From: a virus | DNA length: 64,000 nucleotides | Virus record (IMG/VR): IMGVR_UViG_3300037189_020854 | Location: 26,555-90,554 of that record | Strand: one strand, 5' to 3' | Part shown: piece after piece, positions 30,955 through 39,962 of the stretch | How positions within the stretch are numbered: position 1 is the first letter of the stretch | Layout: every line of letters starts with the position of its first letter | Made by a program: the position numbers and the translations under genes | The notes under the pieces: generated by a model | The model's database searches: none | What the model was told of the DNA's origin: nothing | Seen by the model: only the letters and a program-made list of their open reading frames with translations

Positions 30955-32711
30955 TGACTGAAGGAACTTTATTTAACTCAGGTTTTCTTGGAGCACATTT
31001 TAATTGGTGGATCGGTCAGATCGCTAGTGATTCAACTTGGCGAGATAATATTTTGCCAGGAAAATTTGAAAGTAAAGATCAAATTCCAGGATGGGGATAT
31101 AGGTACAAAGTTAGAATCATAGGTCTCCATGATCTTGGAGAGACTGAGATTAGTTCTGATCAACTGCCTTGGGCACAAATAATGTATCCTGTTACTGCAG
31201 GTGGTGGTCAAGCAAACGCAAGTGCTACTGCAAACCTAAGGCAGGGAATGTTTGTCTTTGGATTCTTTTTGGACGGGCAGGATCAACAAGTTCCTGTTAT
31301 TATGGGAGTTATTGGAAACAATTCACAAACAGATCTTGCAACAAAGATTGGCGATAATCGTGTAACAAATACTCAACCTGGAAGTCTAGCAACAAGTGGT
31401 TATGCAACTCCTGCAGATGGAAATAAAGACACAAACATAAAAGTTCCTGATGAAGGACTTAGAATTAATAAACCAACATCAAAAAATCAATCTGAAGAGT
31501 GCGCTCCAATACCACCAGGAACAACTCTTGACAAATATGGTCTTCCTTATGGAAAAGCTAATTCGTTTCAATTAAAAGATATACAAAGTGCTTCTGCTGA
31601 AGCAATAGCAAGAAATTTAACAGGAACTGCTTTTGATGACTTTGTTAAAAATGCAGTCCAAAATGGTATTAAAGCAAGATGCGAAGCAGCAAATTCTCCG
31701 ATTTCTCCTTCTCAACCTGGAGCAACAAAAGAAAATGATGCTGTACATGAGCAAACAAAAGCAGACGTTGTTAGGAATGATTACTACAGCAGAAAAACTG
31801 TTTTAATGTCTCCATGCGATGCTGTTAAATCTGCTCTTAAAGCAATTCAAACTGAATTGGAAAATCTAACAAAAGATATTGATAAAGTTCTTAATGCTGC
31901 CCAATCATACGTGGATGCAGTTTCAAATTTACTTGGAAGTATTCAAGATTTGATTGCAGATTTTGCATGTAAAATTGCAAAATATATGAAAATAGTTTTC
32001 AACAAAATTATGGAATATATCTTAAAGCAAATCAATAAAGGACTAGCACCAACAATAGAACAACTTCCACCAAATCAAAGACATAGATATTTTGATATCA
32101 AGACATCTATTACAGAATTAATTACTTGTTTATACAATAAGATATCAAATAATTTGTGTGGTCTGATACAAGATATTTTAAATAAACAAATTACAAAAGA
32201 ACTCCCTGAAGAAGTCGTAAAGGAAAAGAAAATAAGAATTCCTACTACTCCAATTTGTTCTGTTGAAATACTAACTGGAAATGTAATCGCATTAAATATG
32301 AACGATATGAATACTGGAATTAATGGAATTTTAGATAATGTAAATAATTTTTTAAATGATATTCAATCAGAATTGGGGATGGTTACTGATATAATAGAAG
32401 GAACGAAAAGTTTAGTTGATGGAATTAGTGGAAGTATTACGTCTGCTCTTAGTTTTGAAAATATAAAACTTAATGTTTTTGGATGTGACTTAAAACCAAA
32501 CTGTGCCGCGTCAGATTATTATACGATTCAAAACGGAAGTGGTGCTGCGGAAGATCCACAACAACCAAGAGTTGCAGAAGTTGATAAAGCATCTCAAAAG
32601 AACATAACTGCAACTCAAATAACTGAAAAACCATATGCCCAACCTGGACAGAATCAGCCAGATATTCTTACTACCGTAAATCAAACTACAGATTTTATAA
32701 GATCAATATAA
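30954..32711 (+). CDS. 5: gp5-like baseplate hub protein with OB-fold
   Basis: 585 aa. Residues 1-130: WWIGQIASDSTWRD, YKVRIIGLHDLGE, LPWAQIMYPVTAGGGQ, FVFGFFLDGQDQQVPVIMGVIGNN is the N-terminal OB-fold of T4 gp5/VgrG-like spike proteins. The remainder is helical (about 290-380) rather than lysozyme, so the muramidase of T4 gp5 is absent; the neighbouring tape-measure-like proteins carry lysozyme domains instead. The beta-helix needle is encoded separately downstream. Confidence 0.75.
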   Translation: MTEGTLFNSGFLGAHFNWWIGQIASDSTWRDNILPGKFESKDQIPGWGYRYKVRIIGLHDLGETEISSDQLPWAQIMYPVTAGGGQANASATANLRQGMFVFGFFLDGQDQQVPVIMGVIGNNSQTDLATKIGDNRVTNTQPGSLATSGYATPADGNKDTNIKVPDEGLRINKPTSKNQSEECAPIPPGTTLDKYGLPYGKANSFQLKDIQSASAEAIARNLTGTAFDDFVKNAVQNGIKARCEAANSPISPSQPGATKENDAVHEQTKADVVRNDYYSRKTVLMSPCDAVKSALKAIQTELENLTKDIDKVLNAAQSYVDAVSNLLGSIQDLIADFACKIAKYMKIVFNKIMEYILKQINKGLAPTIEQLPPNQRHRYFDIKTSITELITCLYNKISNNLCGLIQDILNKQITKELPEEVVKEKKIRIPTTPICSVEILTGNVIALNMNDMNTGINGILDNVNNFLNDIQSELGMVTDIIEGTKSLVDGISGSITSALSFENIKLNVFGCDLKPNCAASDYYTIQNGSGAAEDPQQPRVAEVDKASQKNITATQITEKPYAQPGQNQPDILTTVNQTTDFIRSI

Positions 32712-32715
32712 GAAC

Positions 32716-32723
32716 AATAAATA
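32716..32723 (+). promoter_or_regulatory. Late promoter AATAAATA
   Basis: 20 nt before the 1221-aa structural gene. Confidence 0.5.
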
Positions 32724-32742
32724 TCAGTAGTCAAAAAGAGAT

Positions 32743-35700
32743 ATGTCTTTTAATTTATTTGCTTCACCATCTAAAGACGATATCAGTGTTGGATACATTG
32801 ATCCAACACTTGGATATGTTGATGGAGTTTCTATATGCGAAGCAAATAATTACGCAAAAGATAATCCAGGAACAACATTCATTTTTGTAGATGGAGATAA
32901 TAATATTCAGTATTTGAATATTAATGAAGTAAATCGTCTTACAACAAACAATCTTGTTTCTACAGCAACTACTTGTGCAGGGATTCAAGCATATAAGGAG
33001 TGTGGTCCACCGAGGATTCAATTTTTTGGAGGGGGTGGAATAGGAGCAGTTGGAAACCCTGTAATTGGTAAAGACGGTGCTTTACTTGCAGTTGATCTTG
33101 TATATGGAGGTAATGGATATCAGTATCCTCCAATAGTAGCAGCTAAAGATGACTGTCAGTTTGGTAATGGTGCAGTTCTCACTGCAATTCTTGGCGAAAC
33201 TGCTGACGAAATAGAAGTTTATGAGGGTGAAGATGATTTTGAAGAATATGAGTTATGTGAAGATACTGATGTTGGATATGGAACTGTCTATGGAAGAGAT
33301 GGGGAAGAGATAGGACCTTGGGAACCAAAAACATATACTAAAATTGGCGAAGATCCTATTAAAAGAGAAATAGAAATATATCAAAGAGCATTAGAAAATC
33401 CTTTCTGGACTACAAGAAAAACTCAACCTGATAGAATCATCGCTCTCGGAGAAGAGTATTCTAATTCATATAACGCAACTCATCCCGAATGGGGTGAGTT
33501 TATGAATCAATATGCTATTTCTCCAGTGAAACCATCAGATTTAGTAGGATCTGACGAAGCTGGTAAGGTTTTTACTCTTGAATGGGAACAAAATTTTCCA
33601 ATCAGCGGAGAATATATTTTTAGAGGTGTCTGCGATAACTCAGCTCAAGTTTATATTGATAATAGTTTAATCGGAGATTTGCTTTCATTTAAACAAAATC
33701 CTTCTCCTTTACAGAAAACAATTAGAGAAGGAAATCATATTATTCGTATTGATCTATTCAATGCTCCGATTGAAGAGAACGTATCAAAAACTACAACTAC
33801 TTCAACAGCAACAAATCTAAATGCAAAGTTCGTTCAAAAAGGATCTAATTTTTATCTTCAGGTTGATGGATCTGGAACAGGTGAAATATCATTTGTAATG
33901 GATGTAAATGATGCCTCTTACATTGCAGGGCTTGCTGCTAAAGAAGTTAGAATACCTTCAGATAATGGAAAGGTTGCATTTAAAAGGACAACATTTCAAT
34001 ATAGTAATATAACAAATCTTATTCCTGAGGCACTCACTGAAGAAACTATAAAGAAATCAGGAACATTTAGTGGTGGTAAAACCTATGGTCCTATCGAAAT
34101 TATAGGAGCAGCACCTGGGGCAAGAGGACCTATACCTATAAAAAACAGTTCTAATAAGTTAGCACTCAGAGATGCTGATGGTGATGATGCAAATATTAAA
34201 ATTACCATCACTAAAGTATCATCAACCAGCTCTACATCTACAACCACCACAGAAAAAATAATTTCTTCAAAGTCTTGGAATCAAAATCCAGTAGGTGTTT
34301 CTATGTTGATTGAGGCACCTACACCAATTATTCCTCAAGAGCAACCACCAATACAAACTGGAAGGTGTCCGCCCAATCCTATTTGGTCTACAAGATTTCC
34401 AGGATCAGTTCAAAAATGGTATCCAGTTAGATTTACTAAAAATAATGCTTGGAGTACCTTTATGAATAGGTACGCAATTTCACCAGTTCCACCTCTTAAT
34501 ACTCCGGGAAGTGATACTTCCGGATCTACATTCTCAAATTCTTGGGATGTTGATTTACCTTATGCTGGATATTATGGTGTTAAAGGAACTAGAGATAATA
34601 GAGGCAGAATATTAATCGATGGAAAAGAAATATCGACGTTAGATGGATTCAATACAAATAATCCAAAATTAACAAAAGTATATCTAACGAAAGGTAAACA
34701 TACGATTACAGTAGAAGTTTATAACATTCCTATTGAAACAAATTCTTCAGTAGATACTAAAATTTTTAGTACTCAAGATTGGAGAGTTCCTGCTCCTTTA
34801 TCTTCAGGATCTTTATCAGCAAAATTTATTCAAGAAGGAACAAACTTTTATTTGAAGGTTGATGGATCTGGAACTGGTAAAATATCATTTGTAATGGATG
34901 TAAATGATGCTTCTTATATTGCAGGGCTTGCTGCTAAAGAAGTTCAGATTCCTTCCGATTCGGGTAAAGTAAAGTTGCAGAGAACAATATTTCAATATAG
35001 CGATATAACAAATCTTATTCCTGATGCACTCACTAAAGAAACCATAAAGGGATCTGGAACTTTTACAGGTGGAAAAAAATACGGACCTATTCAAATTATA
35101 GGAGCAGCACCTGGGGCAAGAGGACCTATACCTATAAAAAATGGTTCTAATAAACTTGCACTTAGAGATGCTGACGGTGATGATGAGAATATTAAGATTA
35201 CTATTAGCAATGTTTCAGCAAGTTCTGTTAACAACGCTGTTACAAATACTTCACAGAGTCCAACAAAGAATGGAGTTAATTATGATGGACCTGAATTATT
35301 TGGATATGTTGATAGCAGGTGGAGTAAATTTATGAATGATTATTCAGTTTCTCCAAAGGTATTTACTTCTATCAACTCACCTGATGAAAGAGTAGTTGGA
35401 AAATATATATTAACTTGGAAAAATATAAATTTCCCACAAGATGGAATTTATAAATTTAATTTTCAATCAGACAATATTGCAACACTAAAAGTTGGTGGAA
35501 AAGAAATTTATAAAACATCTGATTTTAATGGCGATAAAGTTCAATATACATTTAATGCATCTGCAGGAACATATGATATTGTAATTGAGTTGGAAAATAT
35601 AAGATCTTCAACAAATAAGGGAAAAGATACTACATTCTCTATTAATCCTATGGGAGTAGCCCTTTATATAAGTAAAGATGTTACTTTCTCTGATTCAAAT

Positions 35701-36408
35701 AAAACGCCTTGGACTGATAATCCAATGGCAATATCTGCTATTTTAATCCCACCTCCATGTGCTAAAAAAATTGGAGGAAAGGGAGTTGTTAATAGGGTTA
35801 TTGTAGAGGACCCAGGAAATGGATATCTGCCTGTCGAAAAACCTGGTACTGGATATCCAGTTACTCTTGTTTTAGATCAAGTAATTGTAGAAAGTCCTGG
35901 AATTAATTATCGTTGTGGGGAGGATCAAATTCAAATCACTCCCAATAATGGAGCTGCCTTAGATTACACATGTGATTCTTTTGGAAGAATCACTGAAGTT
36001 AAAGTATTAAATTCTGGAGTTGGATTTAATGCTTATCCACAAATAAGTATGCCTTCCGAAACAGGAGTAAATGCATCATTCCGTCCAGTATTTCGTATCG
36101 TTAGAGATCCTCTTCTTCCACCAGAAAAAATAATTCAGGTTACTGATCTCGTTGGTCTTAAGCAAACTGGATATGTGGATGGAAGATCATATTATGGTGC
36201 TGTTTATTATGATCAAGGTATAAGATATGCTGGATACTATAAGACTATAGGAACTCAGATTAGAGTTTATGATACTCTACAGGAGAGCATTACTGCGAAA
36301 GTTACTACAACCCCAAGTGCTATTCAGAGATCTGGTACTGATATTACAAGTAATGATCCTACACTTAACATTCCAGGAACTCCCCAATCAGCAACAGAGC
36401 AACCTTAA
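32743..36408 (+). CDS. Large virion structural protein with PA14-like repeats
   Basis: 1221 aa. Three copies of a beta-rich unit like PA14 (FPISGEYIFRGVCDNSAQVYIDN; LPYAGYYGVKGTRDNRGRILIDG; FPQDGIYKFNFQSDNIATLKVGG), each preceded by an FMN-x-Y-x-(I/V)SP segment. Two are followed by a nearly identical 130-residue block (about 361-491 and 693-823) containing SYIAGLAAKEV and APGARGPIPIKN. PA14-type domains often bind sugars, so a host-surface role in baseplate or fibre is plausible. Not matched to a T4 gene. Confidence 0.65.
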   Translation: MSFNLFASPSKDDISVGYIDPTLGYVDGVSICEANNYAKDNPGTTFIFVDGDNNIQYLNINEVNRLTTNNLVSTATTCAGIQAYKECGPPRIQFFGGGGIGAVGNPVIGKDGALLAVDLVYGGNGYQYPPIVAAKDDCQFGNGAVLTAILGETADEIEVYEGEDDFEEYELCEDTDVGYGTVYGRDGEEIGPWEPKTYTKIGEDPIKREIEIYQRALENPFWTTRKTQPDRIIALGEEYSNSYNATHPEWGEFMNQYAISPVKPSDLVGSDEAGKVFTLEWEQNFPISGEYIFRGVCDNSAQVYIDNSLIGDLLSFKQNPSPLQKTIREGNHIIRIDLFNAPIEENVSKTTTTSTATNLNAKFVQKGSNFYLQVDGSGTGEISFVMDVNDASYIAGLAAKEVRIPSDNGKVAFKRTTFQYSNITNLIPEALTEETIKKSGTFSGGKTYGPIEIIGAAPGARGPIPIKNSSNKLALRDADGDDANIKITITKVSSTSSTSTTTTEKIISSKSWNQNPVGVSMLIEAPTPIIPQEQPPIQTGRCPPNPIWSTRFPGSVQKWYPVRFTKNNAWSTFMNRYAISPVPPLNTPGSDTSGSTFSNSWDVDLPYAGYYGVKGTRDNRGRILIDGKEISTLDGFNTNNPKLTKVYLTKGKHTITVEVYNIPIETNSSVDTKIFSTQDWRVPAPLSSGSLSAKFIQEGTNFYLKVDGSGTGKISFVMDVNDASYIAGLAAKEVQIPSDSGKVKLQRTIFQYSDITNLIPDALTKETIKGSGTFTGGKKYGPIQIIGAAPGARGPIPIKNGSNKLALRDADGDDENIKITISNVSASSVNNAVTNTSQSPTKNGVNYDGPELFGYVDSRWSKFMNDYSVSPKVFTSINSPDERVVGKYILTWKNINFPQDGIYKFNFQSDNIATLKVGGKEIYKTSDFNGDKVQYTFNASAGTYDIVIELENIRSSTNKGKDTTFSINPMGVALYISKDVTFSDSNKTPWTDNPMAISAILIPPPCAKKIGGKGVVNRVIVEDPGNGYLPVEKPGTGYPVTLVLDQVIVESPGINYRCGEDQIQITPNNGAALDYTCDSFGRITEVKVLNSGVGFNAYPQISMPSETGVNASFRPVFRIVRDPLLPPEKIIQVTDLVGLKQTGYVDGRSYYGAVYYDQGIRYAGYYKTIGTQIRVYDTLQESITAKVTTTPSAIQRSGTDITSNDPTLNIPGTPQSATEQP
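33823..34217 (+). repeat. Intragenic direct repeat, copy 1
   Basis: About 395 bp, repeated 996 bp downstream in the same gene with high DNA identity (for example 33888-33950 versus 34882-34944). Confidence 0.75.
34819..35213 (+). repeat. Intragenic direct repeat, copy 2
   Basis: Second copy of the block at 33823; the stretch GGAGCAGCACCTGGGGCAAG is identical in both. Confidence 0.75.
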
Positions 36409-36414
36409 AATTCT

Positions 36415-36422
36415 ATTAAATA
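36415..36422 (+). promoter_or_regulatory. Late promoter-like ATTAAATA
   Basis: 23 nt before the needle gene; a small hairpin TATTGAA/TTCAATA (36427-36442) follows and abuts the ATG. Confidence 0.35.
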
Positions 36423-36444
36423 GTACTATATTGAATTTTCAATA

Positions 36445-37089
36445 ATGGCTACAGCCCAAAACAGTAACAATACAAAATTAACAGTTCCTTTAGGTAAAGA
36501 AGGAACATCTATTAATCAAACTGCAAAACAAAATTATACTGCTATTCGCTATGGAAATGATCATGGTTCAATTAGTTTTGGGCATATTCATAAACAAGCT
36601 GACGTAGTTGCTGATGTGATGCTTCAGGCATCTGACGGTAGACATTCTATTATTCTTGATAAAGATGGACCAAGAAAAGGATGTACTCAAATTACTTCTC
36701 CTGGACGCATATCAATCGAATCTGGGATTGATAAGAAGGAAGCAGAAGATACTCTATTCATTCATTCGTATAATGGTAACATAGATATTATTGCATCAAA
36801 TGGAAAAATAAGACTTCAAGGAACTGATATTGAATTAAATGCTGTTGGTGAAGGTGGATCAAAAGGAAATATTAGAATAAATGCATCTCAAAATATTGCA
36901 TTGGATGCTACAGAGATTACCATCAATGCTAAATCTTATTATAAACTAGCAACTCCAGGTACTGCAGAAATTGCTGCAAATGCTGGAATGTCTTTATATG
37001 CTTCACTCATTCGTGGAGTAAGTGATGCTGTTTGTAATAAAGATTCAAAAGTTGGTGGAAGATCAATTCAAAAGAAAAATACAAAATAA
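36445..37089 (+). CDS. Central spike beta-helix (gp5 C-terminal-like needle)
   Basis: 214 aa. From about residue 70 on, short regular strands (GRISIESG, GNIDIIASNGKIRLQGTDIEL, GNIRINASQNIALDATEITIN) form the repeating pattern of the trimeric beta-helix of T4 gp5/VgrG spikes. It likely forms the membrane-piercing needle under the gp5-like hub, split off as a separate gene. The C-terminus ends in a basic GGRSIQKKNTK tail. Confidence 0.7.
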   Translation: MATAQNSNNTKLTVPLGKEGTSINQTAKQNYTAIRYGNDHGSISFGHIHKQADVVADVMLQASDGRHSIILDKDGPRKGCTQITSPGRISIESGIDKKEAEDTLFIHSYNGNIDIIASNGKIRLQGTDIELNAVGEGGSKGNIRINASQNIALDATEITINAKSYYKLATPGTAEIAANAGMSLYASLIRGVSDAVCNKDSKVGGRSIQKKNTK

Positions 37090-37100
37090 GGAGAAAAATC

Positions 37101-37763
37101 ATGGCGTTTTTAATGGATGATAATGCAGTAGGTGGACAGATGATGGTTGGTGCTGGAACACCAAAAGCACTTGGTATTGGACCAGCAAAAATTAATGGGT
37201 CTGCATATGTTGAGGGTCCATTACAAACTGGTGCTGCAGGTGAACATAACACTTGTAAAGCAACTTTAATGGTTGGACAATTAAGGAATAAAGATGCAAA
37301 GACAATTCCATTATATTCTTTGTGGGTAAGACTTTATTCAAGGTTTCAAAGTTTTGTAAGAGTTGATTTACTTCTTAAGTCAACTTATATTGAAGCAAAA
37401 GTTATAAGAACTAAAATTCTTCAGGCATCTATTAAAAATTTTGTAATTGATCACCCAACTAAAGAGGGTAAAAAATTAGTCCATACTTGTCTCGAAGGTC
37501 CAGAAAACGGAGTTTATGTTCGCGGAAGATTGTTAAATAGGACTGAAATTGAACTACCTGAGTATTGGACTGGACTAGTTGATGAAACAACCATCACAGT
37601 ATCAATTACTCCTATAGGAGCTCATCAAGACATTATTGTTAAAAGGATAGGAGATAATAAAGTTTATCTTCAAGCAAAACCTGGAGTTCCTATTAACTGT
37701 TTTTATCATATTTTTGGAACGAGAAAAGATGTACCTAGATTAATTACGGAGATTGAGGAATAA
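37101..37763 (+). CDS. Structural protein with C-terminal LEGPEN domain (1)
   Basis: 220 aa, GGAG ribosome site. Gly/Met-rich start (DDNAVGGQMMVGAGTPKALG), then a C-terminal domain with LVHTCLEGPENGVYVRGR, ELPEYWTGLVDETTITVSIT and NCFYHIFGTRKD, a module common at the ends of tail fibres in cyanophages and other marine phages. Stop overlaps the next ATG. Probably a spike-associated or fibre-tip protein; exact role unknown. Confidence 0.6.
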   Translation: MAFLMDDNAVGGQMMVGAGTPKALGIGPAKINGSAYVEGPLQTGAAGEHNTCKATLMVGQLRNKDAKTIPLYSLWVRLYSRFQSFVRVDLLLKSTYIEAKVIRTKILQASIKNFVIDHPTKEGKKLVHTCLEGPENGVYVRGRLLNRTEIELPEYWTGLVDETTITVSITPIGAHQDIIVKRIGDNKVYLQAKPGVPINCFYHIFGTRKDVPRLITEIEE

Positions 37764-38482
37764 TGGCTTATACATTTGAAAAGTACGGAACTTTTGCTGG
37801 TCCAGGAGTCAGTATTGAATATAGAGATAATGATGATTTCTCGGTAGAACCATTTGAGGGTTACTTTAATTTAAGTGATGTATCAATGGTTCTCGTAAAT
37901 ACTTCGGAATCTCCCTCAGATTATGTTTACATGCACTTAAATGGAACCAGCACATCAACCGTTACTTTGGAGAGAAACTCTGGGACTATACCAAATTTTA
38001 TTGTAAATGCTGATAATTCCACTTTTAGTGGTGAAGTAAAATCGAATGGTGGAGTGCATAAACTTTCCAACAAGAAAAACTTTGATATCCCACATCCAAA
38101 TAAACCTGGATGGAGACTTCGCCATACCTGTCTAGAAGGTCCTGAGAATGCTGTATATTTTAGAGGAAAGTTAAAAGATACTAATATAATAGAATTTCCA
38201 GAATATTGGAAAGGATTTGTTGACCCAGAAAGTATTACAGTTACTCTAACTCAAATAGGAACATCTCAGGATTTAATTATTGAAAAAATTGAGTTAGAGA
38301 CTGGTATTAGTATAAAATCCGGAAATGCTTCAAGTATTAATTGTTATTATCTAGTACACGGAACTCGTTCGGATGGGGAAAACTTAATTGTTGAGTATGA
38401 GGGTAATTCTCCAGCAGATTATCCTGGAGATAATAGTGAATATTCTGTTGCTGGATATCATTATGATACCAAAGGGAGATAA
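37763..38482 (+). CDS. Structural protein with C-terminal LEGPEN domain (2)
   Basis: 239 aa, paralogue of the preceding gene in its C-terminal half (LRHTCLEGPENAVYFRGK, EFPEYWKGFVDPESITVTLT, NCYYLVHGTRSDG) with a different N-terminal beta domain (DYVYMHLNGTSTSTVTL). Tandem duplication with N-terminal swap. Unknown role in the virion. Confidence 0.6.
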   Translation: MAYTFEKYGTFAGPGVSIEYRDNDDFSVEPFEGYFNLSDVSMVLVNTSESPSDYVYMHLNGTSTSTVTLERNSGTIPNFIVNADNSTFSGEVKSNGGVHKLSNKKNFDIPHPNKPGWRLRHTCLEGPENAVYFRGKLKDTNIIEFPEYWKGFVDPESITVTLTQIGTSQDLIIEKIELETGISIKSGNASSINCYYLVHGTRSDGENLIVEYEGNSPADYPGDNSEYSVAGYHYDTKGR

Positions 38483-38485
38483 TAA

Positions 38486-38845
38486 ATGCCGATAAACATA
38501 TTATATAAGACTGGTTCGCCTGGAATCGTTACCGTAGGAACTTATACTACAAATACTGATCCAACATATGATACTTATTATTCTACACAGAATATTGATG
38601 TAGGAATTACTACCGCAACATCTGTAAATGTTTCTGGAATGATAACTTCCAGCTCTTTGAACGTTTCTGGAATGATAACTTCAAGTTCTTTGGTTGTTTC
38701 TGGAATAACAACTGTTGGACTCGGAACAACTTCATCTCCTCTAAATTCTCAACTATCATTTGAACTTACTAGTAATACTAATTTGAGAATTAAAGTTCGT
38801 GGAAGTGATGGAATTTTGAGATCTGCAAACATTACCCTCGCATGA
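38486..38845 (+). CDS. Small fibre-like protein, 119 aa
   Basis: Thr/Ser/Gly-rich. Contains a tandem 11-residue repeat (SVNVSGMITSS, SLNVSGMITSS, SLVVSGITTVG) typical of fibre shafts, ending QLSFELTSNTNLRIKVRGSDG. Three bases after the previous stop. Likely a tail-fibre tip or short shaft. Confidence 0.6.
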   Translation: MPINILYKTGSPGIVTVGTYTTNTDPTYDTYYSTQNIDVGITTATSVNVSGMITSSSLNVSGMITSSSLVVSGITTVGLGTTSSPLNSQLSFELTSNTNLRIKVRGSDGILRSANITLA

Positions 38846-38848
38846 CCC

Positions 38849-38877
38849 TTGACTTTGGGGGATGGACCTGCTATGAT
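38849..38877 (+). promoter_or_regulatory. Sigma70 promoter of accessory island
   Basis: TTGACT (38849-38854), 17-bp spacer, TATGAT (38872-38877), 25 nt before the next ATG. Confidence 0.65.
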
Positions 38878-38902
38878 ACCTAGGTAATCAAGAAACGAAC
38901 CA

Positions 38903-39085
38903 ATGCAAGACGAGTACCTGACACGATGCGTGGTCGATCCCCTGAAGCGTACTGTTTATCTGTATTCTAATGAAGGTGGAGAAAAGCAAGTGTCCTGTGA
39001 TACTGTTGAAGAGTTTATGAACGTGCTAGACTTTGTTCGTGCTACAGTGGATGAAGAGACTCTCTCATACGCAAATCCACTTTGA
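38903..39085 (+). CDS. Hypothetical protein, 60 aa
   Basis: MQDEYLTRCVVDPLKRTVYLYSN.. with EGGEKQVSCDTVEEFMNVLDFVRATV. Small alpha/beta protein, no family recognised. Own sigma70 promoter suggests early expression. Confidence 0.65.
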   Translation: MQDEYLTRCVVDPLKRTVYLYSNEGGEKQVSCDTVEEFMNVLDFVRATVDEETLSYANPL

Positions 39086-39130
39086 GTTCCATTTTTGGTC
39101 GAAAAAAATCCCGGCAAATTTTCTCACACG

Positions 39131-39150
39131 ATACTTTTTTGAAAAAGTAT
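39131..39150 (+). promoter_or_regulatory. Hairpin covering a start codon
   Basis: Perfect 9-bp stem ATACTTTTT/AAAAAGTAT; its last bases are the A and T of the ATG at 39149. Confidence 0.5.
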
Positions 39151-39355
39151 GAATTTACACAAAATCTCATATAAAAACCTCAAAGAGGAACCAGTCAAAA
39201 CAACACCAGAAAATGTAAAAGAGGCAAATGAATCCCTCTTTACTGCAAAATGGAATCTTCCTCAAGCAGCAAAACACTGCGGAATGTCACAAAAAGAAAT
39301 GAAGTTGACATTCTGGGAGTATCTCAAGTATAATCCTATCACCTATAAAGGGTGA
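39149..39355 (+). CDS. Hypothetical protein with helix-turn-helix-like segment, 68 aa
   Basis: Residues 27-62 (ESLFTAKWNLPQAAKHCGMSQKEMKLTFWEYLKYNP) resemble a helix-turn-helix in which AAKHCGMSQKEMK would be the DNA-contacting part. Possible small regulator. Its start codon lies in a hairpin. Confidence 0.55.
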   Translation: MNLHKISYKNLKEEPVKTTPENVKEANESLFTAKWNLPQAAKHCGMSQKEMKLTFWEYLKYNPITYKG

Positions 39356-39363
39356 TTTTTCTT

Positions 39364-39438
39364 GGGCGGGTAGTCCAACTGGCAGGAGACACCAAACTTA
39401 AAATTTGTACAGTGCGGGTTCGAATCCCGCTCCGCCTA
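39364..39438 (+). tRNA. tRNA-Leu (anticodon UAA), short variable arm
   Basis: Acceptor GGGCGGG/TCCGCCT (two G-U pairs), T-arm GCGGG-TTCGAAT-CCCGC, anticodon loop CTTAAAA gives UAA. The anticodon stem has only four good pairs and the variable region is about 6 nt, whereas bacterial tRNA-Leu normally has a long arm. It would read UUA, frequent in AT-rich phage genes. No CCA is encoded. Confidence 0.7.
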
Positions 39439-39452
39439 TTAGGAGACATTAT

Positions 39453-39460
39453 TATAAATA
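39453..39460 (+). promoter_or_regulatory. Late promoter TATAAATA near HNH gene
   Basis: Perfect late box only 4 nt before ATG 39464, so a transcript from it would favour the ATG at 39482 or read on to genes downstream. Confidence 0.45.
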
Positions 39461-39463
39461 ACT

Positions 39464-39943
39464 ATGGTTATGTCTTCTAAAATGATACGAAACGCATATA
39501 AATCTACCGATGCTGAATTTATTCAAGCAGTAAAATCTTCTAATTCTATTAGAGAAGCACTGATGAAATTAAATTTAAAAGCAGCAGGAGGAAATTATGA
39601 ATGCTTTCATAAAAGAGTTAAAGAGTTAAATCTTTCGATAAAACACTTTACAGATCCTAAAGCGTGGAACAAAGGTAAAAAATTTGGTCCAAAAAGATCA
39701 TTAGAAGAATATTTAAGTGGAGTTCCAATTCAATCTCATAAACTTAAGTTAAGACTTATCGCTGAAGGAATAAAGGAACATAAATGCGAAGATTGTGGTA
39801 TAATTGAATGGAGAGGAAATCCAACTCCAATCGAATTAGATCATATAAATGGTAATCATCACGATAATCGTTTAGAAAATCTCCGTTTGTTATGTCCCAA
39901 CTGCCACGCACAGACACCAACCTATCGTGGTAGAAATAAATAA
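39464..39943 (+). CDS. HNH homing endonuclease
   Basis: 159 aa (ATG 39464; ATG 39470 or 39482 possible). C-terminal CEDCGIIEWRG, ELDHINGNHHDNRLENLRLLCPNCH is a clear zinc-binding HNH core; the N-terminal half is a small helical DNA-binding part (IREALMKLNLKAAGGNYECFHKRVKELN). Free-standing HNH enzymes spread themselves into relatives lacking the gene. It lies directly after a tRNA gene, a common landing place. Confidence 0.88.
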   Translation: MVMSSKMIRNAYKSTDAEFIQAVKSSNSIREALMKLNLKAAGGNYECFHKRVKELNLSIKHFTDPKAWNKGKKFGPKRSLEEYLSGVPIQSHKLKLRLIAEGIKEHKCEDCGIIEWRGNPTPIELDHINGNHHDNRLENLRLLCPNCHAQTPTYRGRNK

Positions 39944-39962
39944 TCAAAAGTAGGAACATCCT

